Shown here piece after piece: positions 1 through 8,541 of a stretch of 64,000 nt of DNA (its first letter is position 1; every line of letters begins with the position of its first letter). Location of the stretch: assembly GCA_025370845.1 (NCBI GenBank), contig JAMXFF010000007.1, positions 113,130 to 177,129 of the forward strand, written 5' to 3'. This DNA is from Laspinema palackyanum D2a. Lineage in GTDB: Bacteria > Cyanobacteriota > Cyanobacteriia > Cyanobacteriales > Laspinemataceae. The notes beneath the pieces are model-generated. The model saw only the letters and a program-made list of their open reading frames with translations. It searched no databases and was not told the DNA's origin. The translations under genes and the position numbers were made by a program.

Positions 1-1
1 C

Positions 2-106
2 GAGGGTTCGGCAGCGATCGCTCACGGTCTCCAGGACTGGACCGACAATTTTCGATTTGACAAAATTAGCGGATTGACCCAGGAGGTTCTTGATGGATAT
101 CAATAG
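2..106 (+). CDS. C-terminal end of an upstream gene (partial)
   Basis: An open frame enters the window from the left and ends at TAG 104-106, giving 34 residues ending in LTQEVLDGYQ. It overlaps the start of the next gene by 14 bases. An overlap like this, together with the signal-transduction gene downstream, suggests the same operon. The fragment has the look of the end of a cyanobacterial sensor protein, but 34 residues are too few to assign a family. Confidence 0.5.
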   Translation, partial: EGSAAIAHGLQDWTDNFRFDKISGLTQEVLDGYQ

Positions 107-1379
107 AACTCAACCCCTCGGGATTTTAGCCGATATTTTAATTGTGGACGATGAACCCAATAATTTGCGGGTGTTGTCGAATTTGCTAAAACAACAAGGC
201 TATAAAGTCCGGGCCGTTCTCTCGGGAGAAATGGCTTTATCTGCTGCAAAACTAACGCCACCGGATTTAATTTTGCTCGATATCATGATGCCGGATATGG
301 ATGGGTATCAAGTTTGTCATCAGCTCAAAAATGACTCGGATACTTGTCAAATTCCGGTGATTTTTGTGAGTGCCAAAGACCAAGGAATTGACAAGGTAAA
401 GGCTTTTGCCGTTGGCGGAGTAGACTATATTACCAAACCCTTTCAAGTCGAAGAAGTGTTTGCCCGCATGGAATGTCATCTAAAACTGAATTACTTGCAA
501 ATGAAGCTAGAGGAACAAAACTATCACTTGCAAGCGGAAATTTGTCAGCGCAACGCTGCTGAAAAAGCCCTAAAGGAGCAGAATGAACAACTAAGGCAAG
601 AAATTGAACGACGGCAACTCACAGAAATAGCCCTGCAAAAAACGAACCAAGAACTCGCTCGGTCTAATGCAGATTTAGAACAATTTTCCGCAATTGCCTC
701 TCACGACTTACGCTCACCTTTAGCCACCATCAATGGCTATGCCCAACTCTTGCAGCTGTGTGGGAAAGAACAACTGGATGATAAATGTAACAATTTTGTG
801 GAGCAAATTTTAAAGCTCTGCGATCGCACCGATTTATTAATTGGAGAGTTACTCTCCTATGCTCATTTAAATCAGGCTCAGGATCCGTTTCAACTCCTAT
901 CGTGCGATCGGCTTGTCCAGCAAGCTCTGGAAAATCTAGGGACGGAGATTTATCAAAATCAAGCTCAGGTGACTTATGACCCGTTACCGGAAATCATCGG
1001 CACTGAATCTCAATTTGTCCAACTCTTCCAAAATTTAATCGGAAATGCCATTAAATACCGTCGGGAAGACTCGCCCAGAATTCATCTGAGTGCGGTACTC
1101 CAAGACAATCACTATTTATTTTCGATTCAAGATAACGGCATTGGAATTGAAGAAAAATATTCCGAGCATATTTTTCAGATTTTTAAACGCTTACACAGCC
1201 AAGACTATCCCGGGACCGGCATCGGATTAGCCACTTGCCGCAAAATTGTCGAACGACATGGCGGTTCCATCTGGCTCAAATCTCAAGTCGCTCAGGGTTC
1301 GACATTTTATTTTACGGTACCCAACAAGCAGAGGGTAGTGGAGCGCCAAATGATAGCGGCGATCGCCTCTCCCAACTGA
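93..1379 (+). CDS. Response regulator / histidine kinase fusion protein
   Basis: This cytoplasmic two-component protein of 428 residues carries an N-terminal receiver domain (about 14-130) with the acidic pair DDE, phosphoacceptor D63 in LLDIMMPDMDG and K115 in ITKPF. A coiled coil follows (about 136-195). The HisKA dimerisation helix has H204 in ASHDLRSP, and an HATPase domain carries the N box NLIGNAIKYR and G boxes DNGIGI and GTGIGLATC. No membrane segment is visible, so input must arrive as phosphate on the receiver or through partners, probably the sensor encoded just upstream. ATG 93 is chosen because AGGAGG (81-86) lies six bases before it; a TTG at 90 is also in frame. The output partner is not encoded nearby. 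Confidence 0.93.
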   Translation: MDINRTQPLGILADILIVDDEPNNLRVLSNLLKQQGYKVRAVLSGEMALSAAKLTPPDLILLDIMMPDMDGYQVCHQLKNDSDTCQIPVIFVSAKDQGIDKVKAFAVGGVDYITKPFQVEEVFARMECHLKLNYLQMKLEEQNYHLQAEICQRNAAEKALKEQNEQLRQEIERRQLTEIALQKTNQELARSNADLEQFSAIASHDLRSPLATINGYAQLLQLCGKEQLDDKCNNFVEQILKLCDRTDLLIGELLSYAHLNQAQDPFQLLSCDRLVQQALENLGTEIYQNQAQVTYDPLPEIIGTESQFVQLFQNLIGNAIKYRREDSPRIHLSAVLQDNHYLFSIQDNGIGIEEKYSEHIFQIFKRLHSQDYPGTGIGLATCRKIVERHGGSIWLKSQVAQGSTFYFTVPNKQRVVERQMIAAIASPN

Positions 1380-1390
1380 ACCATTCCCTC

Positions 1391-1420
1391 AAAAAAAAAT
1401 AAGCCCACCGCTGTGGACTT
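1391..1420 (-). terminator. Intrinsic terminator of the rplL transcript
   Basis: On the minus strand AAGTCCAC-AGCG-GTGGGCTT forms an 8-bp stem with one G-U pair, followed by ATTTTTTTTT. It lies about 70 bases past the rplL stop. A second hairpin (GAGTGGCA 1429-1436 with TGCCACTC 1455-1462) sits between the stop and this terminator, in the 3' untranslated region. Confidence 0.8.
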
Positions 1421-1488
1421 ATCCGGTAGAGTGGCAAAATAAAATCTGATATTCTGCCACTCCTGTATTGATTTCCCAAAGGAAAATC

Positions 1489-1878
1489 TTACTTGATGCT
1501 GACTTTTCCGCCTGCTTCTTCCAGTTGCTTCTTAGCATCTTCCGCTGCATCTTTGGCGATGCCTTCTTTAATCGGTTTCGGTGCAGATTCCACCATATCT
1601 TTGGCTTCTTTCAGACCTAATCCGGTTAAAGCACGGACAACTTTGAGAACAGCAATTTTCTTGTCTGCGGGAACTTCTTCGAGAATGACATCAAATTCAG
1701 TCTTCTCTTCGACTTCTTCAGCAGGAGCAGCCGCGCCAGCAGCCATCATCATCATGCCGCCAGCAGGTGCAGCAGCACTCACGCCAAAGGCTTCTTCAAT
1801 TTGTTTGACCAGTTCAGAAGCTTCCAACAAGGTCAAGGATTTTAGCTTTTCGAGAATTTCATCAGTTGCTGCAGACAT
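1489..1878 (-). CDS. rplL: 50S ribosomal protein L7/L12
   Basis: This is the stalk protein of the large ribosomal subunit, which recruits translational GTPases. The 129-residue length is normal. The N-terminal dimerisation helix ([21 protein letters not shown]) is followed by an alanine/glycine/methionine-rich hinge at about 33-55. The C-terminal factor-binding domain begins [12 protein letters not shown] and contains [12 protein letters not shown] and ends GGKVSIK. AGGAG lies seven bases before the ATG. The gene is last in the minus-strand ribosomal block, 144 bases after rplJ, and a terminator follows it. The rplJ-rplL gap contains two copies of a GACAAATGACA motif that recurs elsewhere in the window. 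Confidence 0.97.
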   Translation of the reverse strand: MSAATDEILEKLKSLTLLEASELVKQIEEAFGVSAAAPAGGMMMMAAGAAAPAEEVEEKTEFDVILEEVPADKKIAVLKVVRALTGLGLKEAKDMVESAPKPIKEGIAKDAAEDAKKQLEEAGGKVSIK

Positions 1879-2022
1879 GGATTGACTCCTATCAAATATA
1901 TAAATGGAATAGTCAGGGGTTCAGGGTCACTAGACAAATGACATAAGACAGTGAAGATCCTTAATCCTTTATCCGAGGACAAATGACACAGGATAAATGC
2001 CAGAGGGATCAACAACCAGCAC

Positions 2023-2574
2023 TTACGCGGCTTGGTCTTCGTCGCTGGTGGTGCCGTCTTTGTCGGCGTAGGCTTGGAGACCTCGGGCCAGACCCGAAGG
2101 AACTTCTTTGATCCCCACAGCAATCTTCGTTACCACGCCATTGAGAGCGCCGGCAATTTGAGCCATGAGTTGTTCCTTGGATGGCAGGTCGCCGATCGCC
2201 TTAACTTGCTCGAAAGTCAGCGCTTTTCCTTCTAATACACCACCGCGAAGTTCACTCTTCTTGGTCGCTTTTTGGAAGTCTTGATACGCCTTAATCGGAC
2301 CATTCAGGTCATCTTTCAGGAACAAAAAGGCAGAGGAATCTTTAAGGAATTCCCCTAAAGATTGCCAGTTTTCATCGCCATCAACAGCCCGTCGCATCAG
2401 GGTGTTTTTAGCGACTGCACAGGTTGCACCGCTTTCGCGTAGACGCCGACGTAAATCGGTAATCTCCGCCACGGTTAACCCTTTGTAATCAATCACAAGC
2501 GTCATCTGGGACTGGCTCAACTCTTGTTTGAGCTCCGTCACCATCGCTTGTTTATCTTCTAGCGTTTTACCCAC
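2023..2574 (-). CDS. rplJ: 50S ribosomal protein L10
   Basis: L10 anchors the L7/L12 stalk on the 23S rRNA. The 183 residues start GKTLEDKQAMVTELK and contain the family signatures VIDYKGLTVAEITDLR and AVAKNTLMRRA. The C-terminal helix that binds L12 dimers is near 150-170. The start codon is GTG, supported by AGGAGGTG eight bases upstream. An L10 leader and an intrinsic terminator lie in the roughly 330 bases before it, consistent with L10 repressing its own operon. It is co-oriented with rplL. Confidence 0.96.
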   Translation of the reverse strand: MGKTLEDKQAMVTELKQELSQSQMTLVIDYKGLTVAEITDLRRRLRESGATCAVAKNTLMRRAVDGDENWQSLGEFLKDSSAFLFLKDDLNGPIKAYQDFQKATKKSELRGGVLEGKALTFEQVKAIGDLPSKEQLMAQIAGALNGVVTKIAVGIKEVPSGLARGLQAYADKDGTTSDEDQAA

Positions 2575-2700
2575 TCGTTTTCACCTCCTGATTGGGATGA
2601 AGATTAAGAAATTAGAGACATTTGGGAGCCGGAGCATTCATCCCCTGGGAATATGAGTGGAATCTATGACTCTCACTGCTCCCCTATCCCCGACCCAATC

Positions 2701-2731
2701 AAAAACCCCAGCAGGGTAGCCGGGGTTTTGT
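2701..2731 (-). terminator. Intrinsic terminator / attenuator between rplA and rplJ
   Basis: On the minus strand AAAACCCC...GGGGTTTTT forms a strong stem ending in a T run. It lies after rplA and upstream of rplJ, downstream of the L10 leader hairpins. Its 5' arm contains CCGGCTAC, which is exactly complementary to GTAGCCGG inside the L10 leader, so the two structures could be mutually exclusive. Another hairpin (CTTGTCA/TGACAAG, 2749-2767) sits between them. Confidence 0.7.
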
Positions 2732-2769
2732 CAGTTTCCGATGGCAATCTTGTCAACTCATGACAAGAC

Positions 2770-2848
2770 AGCACAAGGGGAACGATAACGCAAACCTAGG
2801 TAGGAAATTAAGCCCTGTTGGACACCTACTGTCTCCGGCTACTGTGCT
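2770..2848 (-). promoter_or_regulatory. Ribosomal protein L10 leader (autoregulatory RNA element)
   Basis: Read on the minus strand, this segment matches the known L10-leader layout. There is a closing helix AGCACA/UGUGCU (2843-2848 with 2770-2775), the internal GUAGCCGGAGACAGUAGGUG segment, a UUAA linker and the partner strand CCUACCUAGGUU. Bacterial L10 leaders bind L10 or L10-L12 and repress rplJ-rplL. The match is from memory of the family consensus and has not been tested with a covariance model. Confidence 0.7.
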
Positions 2849-2907
2849 ATTTAATTTTGGGGTTTGAAGGGATGAATTTTGAGTTTCCTCAAAATTTTAA
2901 CCGGCTT

Positions 2908-3624
2908 TTAGGCGGTTTCTGTTAGCTTGAGATCTCGCAAGGCGCTGATATCAACTTCAATGGAGGGTCCCATCGTCGAAGTGACATACACACTGCGCCA
3001 GTAGCGGCCTTTAGCACCAGAAGGACGGTTGCGGTCAATGCTTTCTTGCAACGCCTTGAGGTTAACGAGAAGATCTTCAGTTGGGAAAGCTGCTTTCCCA
3101 AACATGACATGGACGATGCCCGTGCGATCGGCCCGAAATTCTAGTTTACCGGCTTTGAACTCGTTAATTGCTTGACCGAGGTCAAAGGTTACCGTACCAC
3201 CTTTTGGCGAAGGCATCAACCCCCGGGGACCAAGAAGTTTACCTAATTTGGCAACTTGGGGCATCATATCCGGGGTGGCAATCAGTTTATCGAAGTCCAT
3301 GCGGCCTTGTTGGATTTCGGCGATCAGATCTTCCGATCCTGCCAAATCTGCACCGGCATTGGTAGCTTCGGTCACTTTTTCCCCCCGAGCAATGACCGCC
3401 ACGCGGACGGTTTGACCCGTTCCTTTGGGGAGGGCCACGGTGGTCCGGAGCTGTTGGTCGGTGTACTTGGGATCGATGCCTAAGCGAATATGAGCTTCGG
3501 CGGATTCAGGAAATTTTGCTGTAGCGGTCTCTTTTAAAAGGGTGAGCGCCTCTAAGGGTTGATAAGGCCGCTCTTCAACCTTTTTATTGAGTTCTTGTAA
3601 TCTACGCGAGATTTTTTTGGCCAT
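2908..3624 (-). CDS. rplA: 50S ribosomal protein L1
   Basis: L1 forms the mobile L1 stalk at the E site. The chosen ATG at 3624 begins [14 protein letters not shown] and gives 238 residues, the usual length. An upstream in-frame start at 3678 would add 18 residues with no family similarity, while AGGAGA sits just before 3624. Signatures visible are [14 protein letters not shown], the central [14 protein letters not shown] and the C-terminal [15 protein letters not shown]. It follows rplK on the same strand with a 206-base gap. Confidence 0.96.
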   Translation of the reverse strand: MAKKISRRLQELNKKVEERPYQPLEALTLLKETATAKFPESAEAHIRLGIDPKYTDQQLRTTVALPKGTGQTVRVAVIARGEKVTEATNAGADLAGSEDLIAEIQQGRMDFDKLIATPDMMPQVAKLGKLLGPRGLMPSPKGGTVTFDLGQAINEFKAGKLEFRADRTGIVHVMFGKAAFPTEDLLVNLKALQESIDRNRPSGAKGRYWRSVYVTSTMGPSIEVDISALRDLKLTETA

Positions 3625-3830
3625 TTTTCTCTCCTGGGGTCGTAGCGAGGCGATGCCTCTGCCCCTTGTAAGGGTCACTCGGTTGAGATTATCAGGAGAA
3701 GGAGCGCACGAGATATGCGATCGCTCACTCTTGGAAATCTCATTTAGATCAATCCAGAGATTTCAAACCCCAGTTCCTAGAATTTTAAGAGAATTCTAAA
3801 AATCTAAACTCTAAAATCTCTAATCGGTTC

Positions 3831-4256
3831 CTAATCGCCGACGGTCACACCCATATTGCGGGCGGTCCCTTCGACAATCTTCATGGCTGCTTCAATGTCA
3901 TTGGCATTGAGGTCAGGCATTTTGGTTTGGGCAATATCTCGGAGTTGAGCCCGGGAGATTTCTGCCACTTTCTTGCGATTGGGTTCCCCTGAACCTCTTT
4001 CAATCCCTGCTGCCTTGCGAATCAAGACAGAGGCGGGAGGGGTTTTCAGAATGAAGGTGAAACTGCGGTCTTCAAAGACGGAGATTTCTACCGGCACCAC
4101 GAGACCCGCTTGATCGGCAGTTCTGGCGTTGTATTCTTTACAGAACATCATGATGTTCACGCCATGCTGACCGAGGGCAGGCCCGATCGGGGGTGCGGGG
4201 TTGGCTTTTCCGGCATTAATCGCCAACTTAATCACCGCAACTACTTTTTTTGCCAT
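3831..4256 (-). CDS. rplK: 50S ribosomal protein L11
   Basis: L11 forms the GTPase-associated centre with 23S rRNA. The 141 residues cover both domains. The N-terminal domain contains [19 protein letters not shown], and the C-terminal RNA-binding domain contains [17 protein letters not shown] and ends [10 protein letters not shown]. The gene begins 17 bases after the nusG stop, the standard nusG-rplK-rplA order. Confidence 0.97.
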   Translation of the reverse strand: MAKKVVAVIKLAINAGKANPAPPIGPALGQHGVNIMMFCKEYNARTADQAGLVVPVEISVFEDRSFTFILKTPPASVLIRKAAGIERGSGEPNRKKVAEISRAQLRDIAQTKMPDLNANDIEAAMKIVEGTARNMGVTVGD

Positions 4257-4273
4257 TTGCTGTGTTAGCTGCT

Positions 4274-4918
4274 TTAACTCAATTTGCGGACTTGATTAAA
4301 CTCCAGTTCGACGGGCGTATCTCGTCCGAAGATAGACAGGAGTGCTTTGAGCTTACTGCGCTCTGGGCTCACTTCTATGACTTCCCCATCAAAATCTTTA
4401 AAGGGTCCAGAGACCACTTCAATTTTTTCTCCTGGAGTCAGATAAGTTTTGACTACTGGCTCTGCTTCATCCCGTTGCCTGAATATTCGTTGAACTTCCG
4501 AATAACTCAGGGGCATGGGTTTGACGTGACCGCGTCCGCGTCCGTAACGGCGTTTTTGTTCGGCCCCCACAAAGTTAATCACATGGGGGGTGTTTTTGAC
4601 AACCTGCCAGCTTTCATCGTCCATGTCCATTTGGACGAGGACGTAACCGGGGAAGATTTTTTCATCCGTTTGCTGTCTGCTTCCATCCTTGCGGATTTTA
4701 AAGGCAGCAGCTTGGGGAATCTCGACTTGAAAAATCCGCTCACCCATATCCAGGGTTTGAATCCGCTGTTCTAGGGTCGCTTTAACCCGTTTTTCACAGC
4801 CGGAAGCCACCTGGACGGCATACCAGCGCTTTTGCACTGATGATGTGGATTCTTCCGTTTCGTCGGTTTCTGACGGTTGAGTGGAATATTGAGAGTCGTC
4901 GTCCGATGCAAACATCAT
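4274..4918 (-). CDS. nusG: Transcription termination/antitermination factor NusG
   Basis: NusG binds RNA polymerase and links it to the leading ribosome or Rho. The protein is 214 residues. After an acidic N-terminal tail of about 30 residues, the NGN domain starts at [16 protein letters not shown] and contains [16 protein letters not shown]. The KOW domain follows ([20 protein letters not shown]). ATG 4918 overlaps the secE stop (ATGA); a second ATG at 4915 is equally possible. The longer start at 4942 lies inside secE and is unlikely. Confidence 0.95.
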   Translation of the reverse strand: MMFASDDDSQYSTQPSETDETEESTSSVQKRWYAVQVASGCEKRVKATLEQRIQTLDMGERIFQVEIPQAAAFKIRKDGSRQQTDEKIFPGYVLVQMDMDDESWQVVKNTPHVINFVGAEQKRRYGRGRGHVKPMPLSYSEVQRIFRQRDEAEPVVKTYLTPGEKIEVVSGPFKDFDGEVIEVSPERSKLKALLSIFGRDTPVELEFNQVRKLS

Positions 4919-5199
4919 CCGAACACCTGTGTAGCTGCCCAACCAAAAAATTTATCGATGAAATAGATTAAGCTGGCAATTAAGGCGACCATCGAGAGGA
5001 CGGCCAAGGATTCACTAATTACCTGCTGCCGAGATGGCCAAACTACCTTAGCTAGTTCTTCTTTTGTTTCCTGGAAAAACTCGGCGGGATTGAAACCGCT
5101 TGCTGTTTCTTGGTTTGCTTCGTTATTCTTTGCCACAATTGCTTTTCTTCTCCCACTGAACGCAACAACAGGTAGTTCTTTCTTGGCAACAGCTTTCAT
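4915..5199 (-). CDS. secE: Preprotein translocase subunit SecE
   Basis: SecE is the small clamp subunit of the SecYEG channel. The chosen reading (94 residues) has a basic, poorly conserved N-terminus, then the family segment FNPAEFFQETKEELAKVVWPSRQQV with the amphipathic helix and conserved WPSR. One C-terminal transmembrane helix follows (LAVLSMVALIASLIYFIDKF). An in-frame GTG at 5301 would add 34 residues without recognisable similarity, and no start has an ideal Shine-Dalgarno site. The gene lies between tRNA-Trp and nusG and overlaps nusG by four bases. Confidence 0.92.
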   Translation of the reverse strand: MKAVAKKELPVVAFSGRRKAIVAKNNEANQETASGFNPAEFFQETKEELAKVVWPSRQQVISESLAVLSMVALIASLIYFIDKFFGWAATQVFG

Positions 5200-5394
5200 G
5201 CTCCAAGCCAGTGAATCACGCCACACCCAATTGGGTGGCTGCACAAGTCGCCGTTCTAGCTTAAACTTTTTCTTGTTCTTCCAATACTTGGTACGAACCA
5301 CCCAGATAATAATTCTACCCGAAAGTTTTTAGGTTGTTTGCTGTTTTTGCAGCAGACATACTTTCGGGCAGATATCTTTCGGAAGATGGTTCAG

Positions 5395-5467
5395 CGCGCC
5401 CTGGAGGACTTGAACCCCCGACATCAGGTTTTGGAGACCTGCGTTCTACCAACTGAACTAAGAGCGC
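5395..5467 (-). tRNA. trnW: tRNA-Trp (anticodon CCA)
   Basis: The minus strand folds into a standard cloverleaf of 73 nt. The acceptor stem is GCGCUCU/AGGGCGC with one G-U pair and discriminator G. The D arm contains AGUUGGUAGA, the anticodon stem is CAGGU/ACCUG around CUCCAAA, and the T arm is GGGGGUUCAAGUCCUCC. CCA is not encoded. It sits just upstream of secE, the usual bacterial arrangement. Confidence 0.96.
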
Positions 5468-5568
5468 ACGGGTTGAATCTGCTGGTTAGAGCGATTCACC
5501 CATTTCCTATCCTATACCCAAACTGGCGATCGCGTCAACCCACCCGGGGCAATTTTTTTGGATTGGTT

Positions 5569-5931
5569 CTACATCGGGCGGTCAAACCGTTGTTTGATGC
5601 GGGTAGCTTTACCCACGCGATCGCGCAGATAGTACAGTTTCGCCCGTCGTGCTTTACCCCGACGCAATATTTTGATGCTCTCAATCCGGGGCGAGTGCAG
5701 TAAAAAGACTCGTTCCACCCCGACCCCTTGGAAAACACGTCGCACGGTAATGGTTTCATTAATTCCACCATTACGCATGGCAATCACCACGCCCTCGTAA
5801 GGCTGGGTTCTTTCTTTGCCCGCTTCTCTAATTCTGACGCCCACTCTTACGCTGTCACCAACGTAAATTTGCGGGAGGTCCGTTTTTAACTGTTCCGCTT
5901 CAATGCTACGGATAATCTGTTCAGCCTTCAT
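5569..5931 (-). CDS. rplS: 50S ribosomal protein L19
   Basis: L19 sits at the interface of the ribosomal subunits. ATG 5931 gives 120 residues starting [15 protein letters not shown]. Family signatures are [20 protein letters not shown], the loop [13 protein letters not shown], and the basic C-terminus with [20 protein letters not shown]. An upstream in-frame start at 5994 adds 21 residues that do not resemble L19. It lies 100 bases upstream of tRNA-Trp on the same strand, so the tRNA and secE may be read from the same transcript. Confidence 0.95.
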   Translation of the reverse strand: MKAEQIIRSIEAEQLKTDLPQIYVGDSVRVGVRIREAGKERTQPYEGVVIAMRNGGINETITVRRVFQGVGVERVFLLHSPRIESIKILRRGKARRAKLYYLRDRVGKATRIKQRFDRPM

Positions 5932-6079
5932 AGTTATGGTTTTTAACTCACAATCTCCCATCATACTGCTCAATCGGCATTTCAGTCTAGCCAATCTCTA
6001 AGAGTTTTTTTCCCCCGTCTTTAGCGCGGGTTGTGTCCGAAAATTCTACCCTGAGAAACCGGACCCAGCACCATCACGC

Positions 6080-6377
6080 CACCTCCGGTCCCCTCCCCTT
6101 GGCAAGGGGAGGGTTAGGGTGGGGTCCTCTTGAAGGGCGATTCCCTACGGGATAGCTCCGCTTACCGCGCTTCACTGAAGAAAGAGGTTGGACCAGCCTC
6201 CATACAGGTGCTTAAACCTCCTTTGAGTGCGTGAGGTGGCGATCGGCCAATGAAGAACCTCACCCTAGCCCTCCCCTGTGTCTTGGGGAGGGGACCGGAA
6301 GTGGCTCATAGGTGGCGATCGCCTAAGAAGAACCCCACCCTAGCCCTCCCCTTGCTAAGGGGAGGGGACCGGAGGTG
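6080..6377. repeat. MITE-like element with GGGGAGG hairpin arms
   Basis: The segment begins CACCTCCGGTCCCCTCCCC and ends with its inverted complement GGGGAGGGGACCGGAGGTG. Each arm is itself a hairpin (CCCCTCCCCTT/AAGGGGAGGG) followed by GGTTAGGGTGGGGT. The right arm is present twice (about 6252-6308 and 6327-6377). It belongs to the same family as the element at 26155-26532 and the fragment at 56738-56790. No clear target-site duplication is visible here. Confidence 0.75.
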
Positions 6378-6503
6378 CAGTTAAGGGTAACCAACCCTTG
6401 TAAGTCCCTGCCATTGTCCGCATTTCGGCCCTTCCCATCTGCTCTGACTGGAGTCCTACTTCTCCCGAGAGAGCTTTAAGGCTCTGAAAAGCCGAAAAAA
6501 TGC
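6378..6503. other. Intergenic spacer, no gene seen
   Basis: No reading frame of gene character and no strong structure is visible between the MITE-like element and the terminator that follows. It contains A-rich runs close to 6490-6510. Confidence 0.5.
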
Positions 6504-6531
6504 AAAAAAAGGAGATAACCCAGTGTTATCT
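6504..6531 (-). terminator. Intrinsic terminator on the minus strand with no annotated gene before it
   Basis: Minus-strand AGATAAC-ACTGG-GTTATCT forms a perfect 7-bp stem and is followed by CC and seven T residues. No minus-strand protein gene lies upstream for several kilobases, so the terminator implies a non-coding transcript coming from 6.5-7.2 kb. Confidence 0.65.
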
Positions 6532-7150
6532 AACCCTAAAGGCAGAAATTAGCTAAAAAAACTCAATTTCCAGATTTCAGCCCTGGAATTTTAATGCTAG
6601 AGTAGAGTGAAAATGTTGTCTTCTCAAGAGAGGTTGCATAACAACGTTGAAACTCTTTGCTCTAACTGGCTACCCTTGGCGTGGCCTCTGGTATCTGGAT
6701 ATGCAGTTGAAGCGTAAACGGCATTGCGACCCTGCGCTGTCCTGGACTGATCGATGTGAAGCGCCTAGTATGGTCCGATCGGCCTGTTAGATAAGGTTTG
6801 CGCTCGGTACTGCTGAAGCTTCTTGTAAGCTGCTGTTAAGACCCTAAGTCTTGAGGGGTCCGCAAACTAGGTCGATCGGGGTTATAGACCCACAAAATTT
6901 TGACAAGGAGACGGCGTTCCGATAACCGTCTCTAAACAAGCTGGATTTCTCCGGCCCTAGCTCTATCAAAAAGGGAGTGGATTCCTGACAGAGAAACTCG
7001 CATCAGATGAACGAAACATCTGTCAGGTCCACTCATTAAGCATCATGCTTGCGGGATAGAGCGTCCGGTTGAGATCTCCAGCTACTGCCTAGGGATGAGG
7101 TGGGTTCCCCAGAACCTGACTCAATCCTTCACCTCCGGCAGCGATGTCAA
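6504..7150 (-). ncRNA. Candidate structured non-coding RNA, family unknown
   Basis: About 640 bp without a convincing protein gene contains many perfectly paired helices. They are CTGCC/GGCAG (7085-7089, 7137-7141), GAGGTG/CACCTC (7097-7102, 7130-7135), GGTTC/GAACC (7103-7107, 7112-7116), GCTCTATC/GATAGAGC (6960-6967, 7055-7062), GAGTGGA/TCCACTC (6975-6981, 7028-7034), CCTGACAGA/TCTGTCAGG (6984-6992, 7019-7027), GAGACGG/CCGTCTC (6908-6914, 6926-6932) and GTTTGCG/CGCAAAC (6796-6802, 6861-6867). The terminator at 6504-6531 favours the minus strand. It does not match what I know of RNase P RNA, tmRNA, 6S or 4.5S RNA, or group I or II introns. A 47-codon frame from TTG 6647 exists on the plus strand but has no support. 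The 5' end is a guess. Confidence 0.35.
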
Positions 7151-7248
7151 TTAACTTGAATATTCATGATTGAACATAGTCAATCGCCTTAGTTGCTTAG
7201 TCTGCTAAGGCCACTATGCCCTGTATTTCAACCGTTTGGAGTGGAAAA

Positions 7249-8436
7249 ATGTCTCAAATGATAGATCGCAAAATTGCCCCCGCCCCCATGACCGAGAACG
7301 TGAGCGTCGTGGACTTAATTGATGGTTACTTCACCGCTTATAATTCCGCTCGGTTGCGGGAAGTCTGTCACCTGCTGACGAAAAAGGTGATGCGGGACGG
7401 GGTGACTGTGGGACTGAGCCTATCTGGGGCCATGACTCCGGCGGGATTCGGGGTATCAGCTTTAGCACCGCTGATCCGTAACGGCTTTATTGATTACATC
7501 ATCAGTACCGGCGCAAATCTGTATCATGATATCCATTACGGACTGGGATTAAACCTCTATGCGGGAAATCCGTTCGTGGATGATATCAAACTGCGGGAAG
7601 AAGGCCATATCCGCATCTATGACATCATTTTTGATTACGATGTGTTGTTGGAAACTGATGCGTTTATTCGGACCATTTTGCGCGCAGAACCCTTTCAGAA
7701 GCGGATGGGAACGGCAGAATTTCATTATCTGCTGGGCAAATATGTCCGGGAAATTGAGAAGCAACGCGGAGTAGAGCATTCCTGCTTGCTGGCAACGGCG
7801 TATGAGTGCGGAGTGCCGATTTATACCTCGTCCCCGGGAGATAGCTCGATCGGGATGAATGTGGCGGCGCTTGCGTTAGAAGGGTCGGAATTAATCATTG
7901 ATCCGGCGATCGATGTCAACGAAACAGCAGCGATCGCTTATGCTGCCCGGGACCCCAACAAAGACTTCCCCGGAGAAAGTGCCGCCTTCATTCTCGGTGG
8001 TGGTTCTCCGAAAAACTTCCTCCTGCAAACCCAACCCCAAATTCACGAGGTCCTGGGTTTGGAAGAACGGGGACATGACTATTTCATCCAAATTACCGAT
8101 GCCCGTCCCGATACCGGCGGTTTATCTGGGGCCACCCCCGCTGAAGCGGTAAGCTGGGGCAAAGTCGATCCCAATGAACTGCCCAATACCGTGGTTTGCT
8201 ACACCGACAGCACGATCGCCCTGCCGATTCTCACCGCTTATGTGATGAATCAGTGTCCCCCACGTTCCCTCAAGCGACTGTACGATCGCCGCCAGGAAAT
8301 GCTGACCAAACTGCAATTAGACTACCAATTGGCGCAAGCGAAAAAATCCGAACGCACCGCCCCCCCCGTTTCTGAAAGACCCGAACCTGTTGCCACTTAT
8401 CCCTGTGGTACGCCCATCCGGAACGGGCGTGGTTAG
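7249..8436 (+). CDS. Deoxyhypusine synthase-like protein
   Basis: The 395-residue protein belongs to the NAD-dependent deoxyhypusine/homospermidine synthase superfamily, which transfers the aminobutyl group of spermidine. The catalytic lysine environment is intact (AVSWGKVD, K305), followed by [15 protein letters not shown]. The NAD-binding parts appear as [23 protein letters not shown] and [11 protein letters not shown]. Bacteria lack eIF5A, so the acceptor is unlikely to be that protein; cyanobacterial and other bacterial members are thought to act in polyamine (homospermidine) synthesis. ATG 7249 is preferred over 7216 because GGAGTGG lies just upstream and homology begins after it. It stands alone between the candidate RNA and hsp20. 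The hairpin GCCTTAG/CTAAGGC (7186-7192, 7205-7211) is in its leader. Confidence 0.88.
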   Translation: MSQMIDRKIAPAPMTENVSVVDLIDGYFTAYNSARLREVCHLLTKKVMRDGVTVGLSLSGAMTPAGFGVSALAPLIRNGFIDYIISTGANLYHDIHYGLGLNLYAGNPFVDDIKLREEGHIRIYDIIFDYDVLLETDAFIRTILRAEPFQKRMGTAEFHYLLGKYVREIEKQRGVEHSCLLATAYECGVPIYTSSPGDSSIGMNVAALALEGSELIIDPAIDVNETAAIAYAARDPNKDFPGESAAFILGGGSPKNFLLQTQPQIHEVLGLEERGHDYFIQITDARPDTGGLSGATPAEAVSWGKVDPNELPNTVVCYTDSTIALPILTAYVMNQCPPRSLKRLYDRRQEMLTKLQLDYQLAQAKKSERTAPPVSERPEPVATYPCGTPIRNGRG

Positions 8437-8463
8437 CGACTAAATTAGTCTTCCCCTAATTTG

Positions 8464-8496
8464 AACCCTCCGAGTTACTAAACCTCGGGGGGTTTT
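8464..8496 (+). terminator. Intrinsic terminator after the deoxyhypusine synthase-like gene
   Basis: AACCCTCCGAG and CTCGGGGGGTT form an 11-bp stem with one G-T pair around an eight-base loop, followed by TTTTG. It starts 28 bases after the stop codon. Confidence 0.8.
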
Positions 8497-8541
8497 GTAT
8501 TGCCCGGTTTTATTTTCATCAACATCCAGGGTAGATTTTGA

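Noticed and set aside
1493..1885. 130-codon plus-strand frame opposite rplL
   Set aside because: It is the antisense of the alanine-rich L7/L12 gene; the minus-strand protein is certain.
6647..6790. 47-codon plus-strand frame (TTG start) in the candidate RNA region
   Set aside because: No ribosome-binding site at the right distance, and the stretch is better explained by paired helices. Left open as a leader peptide only if conservation is found.
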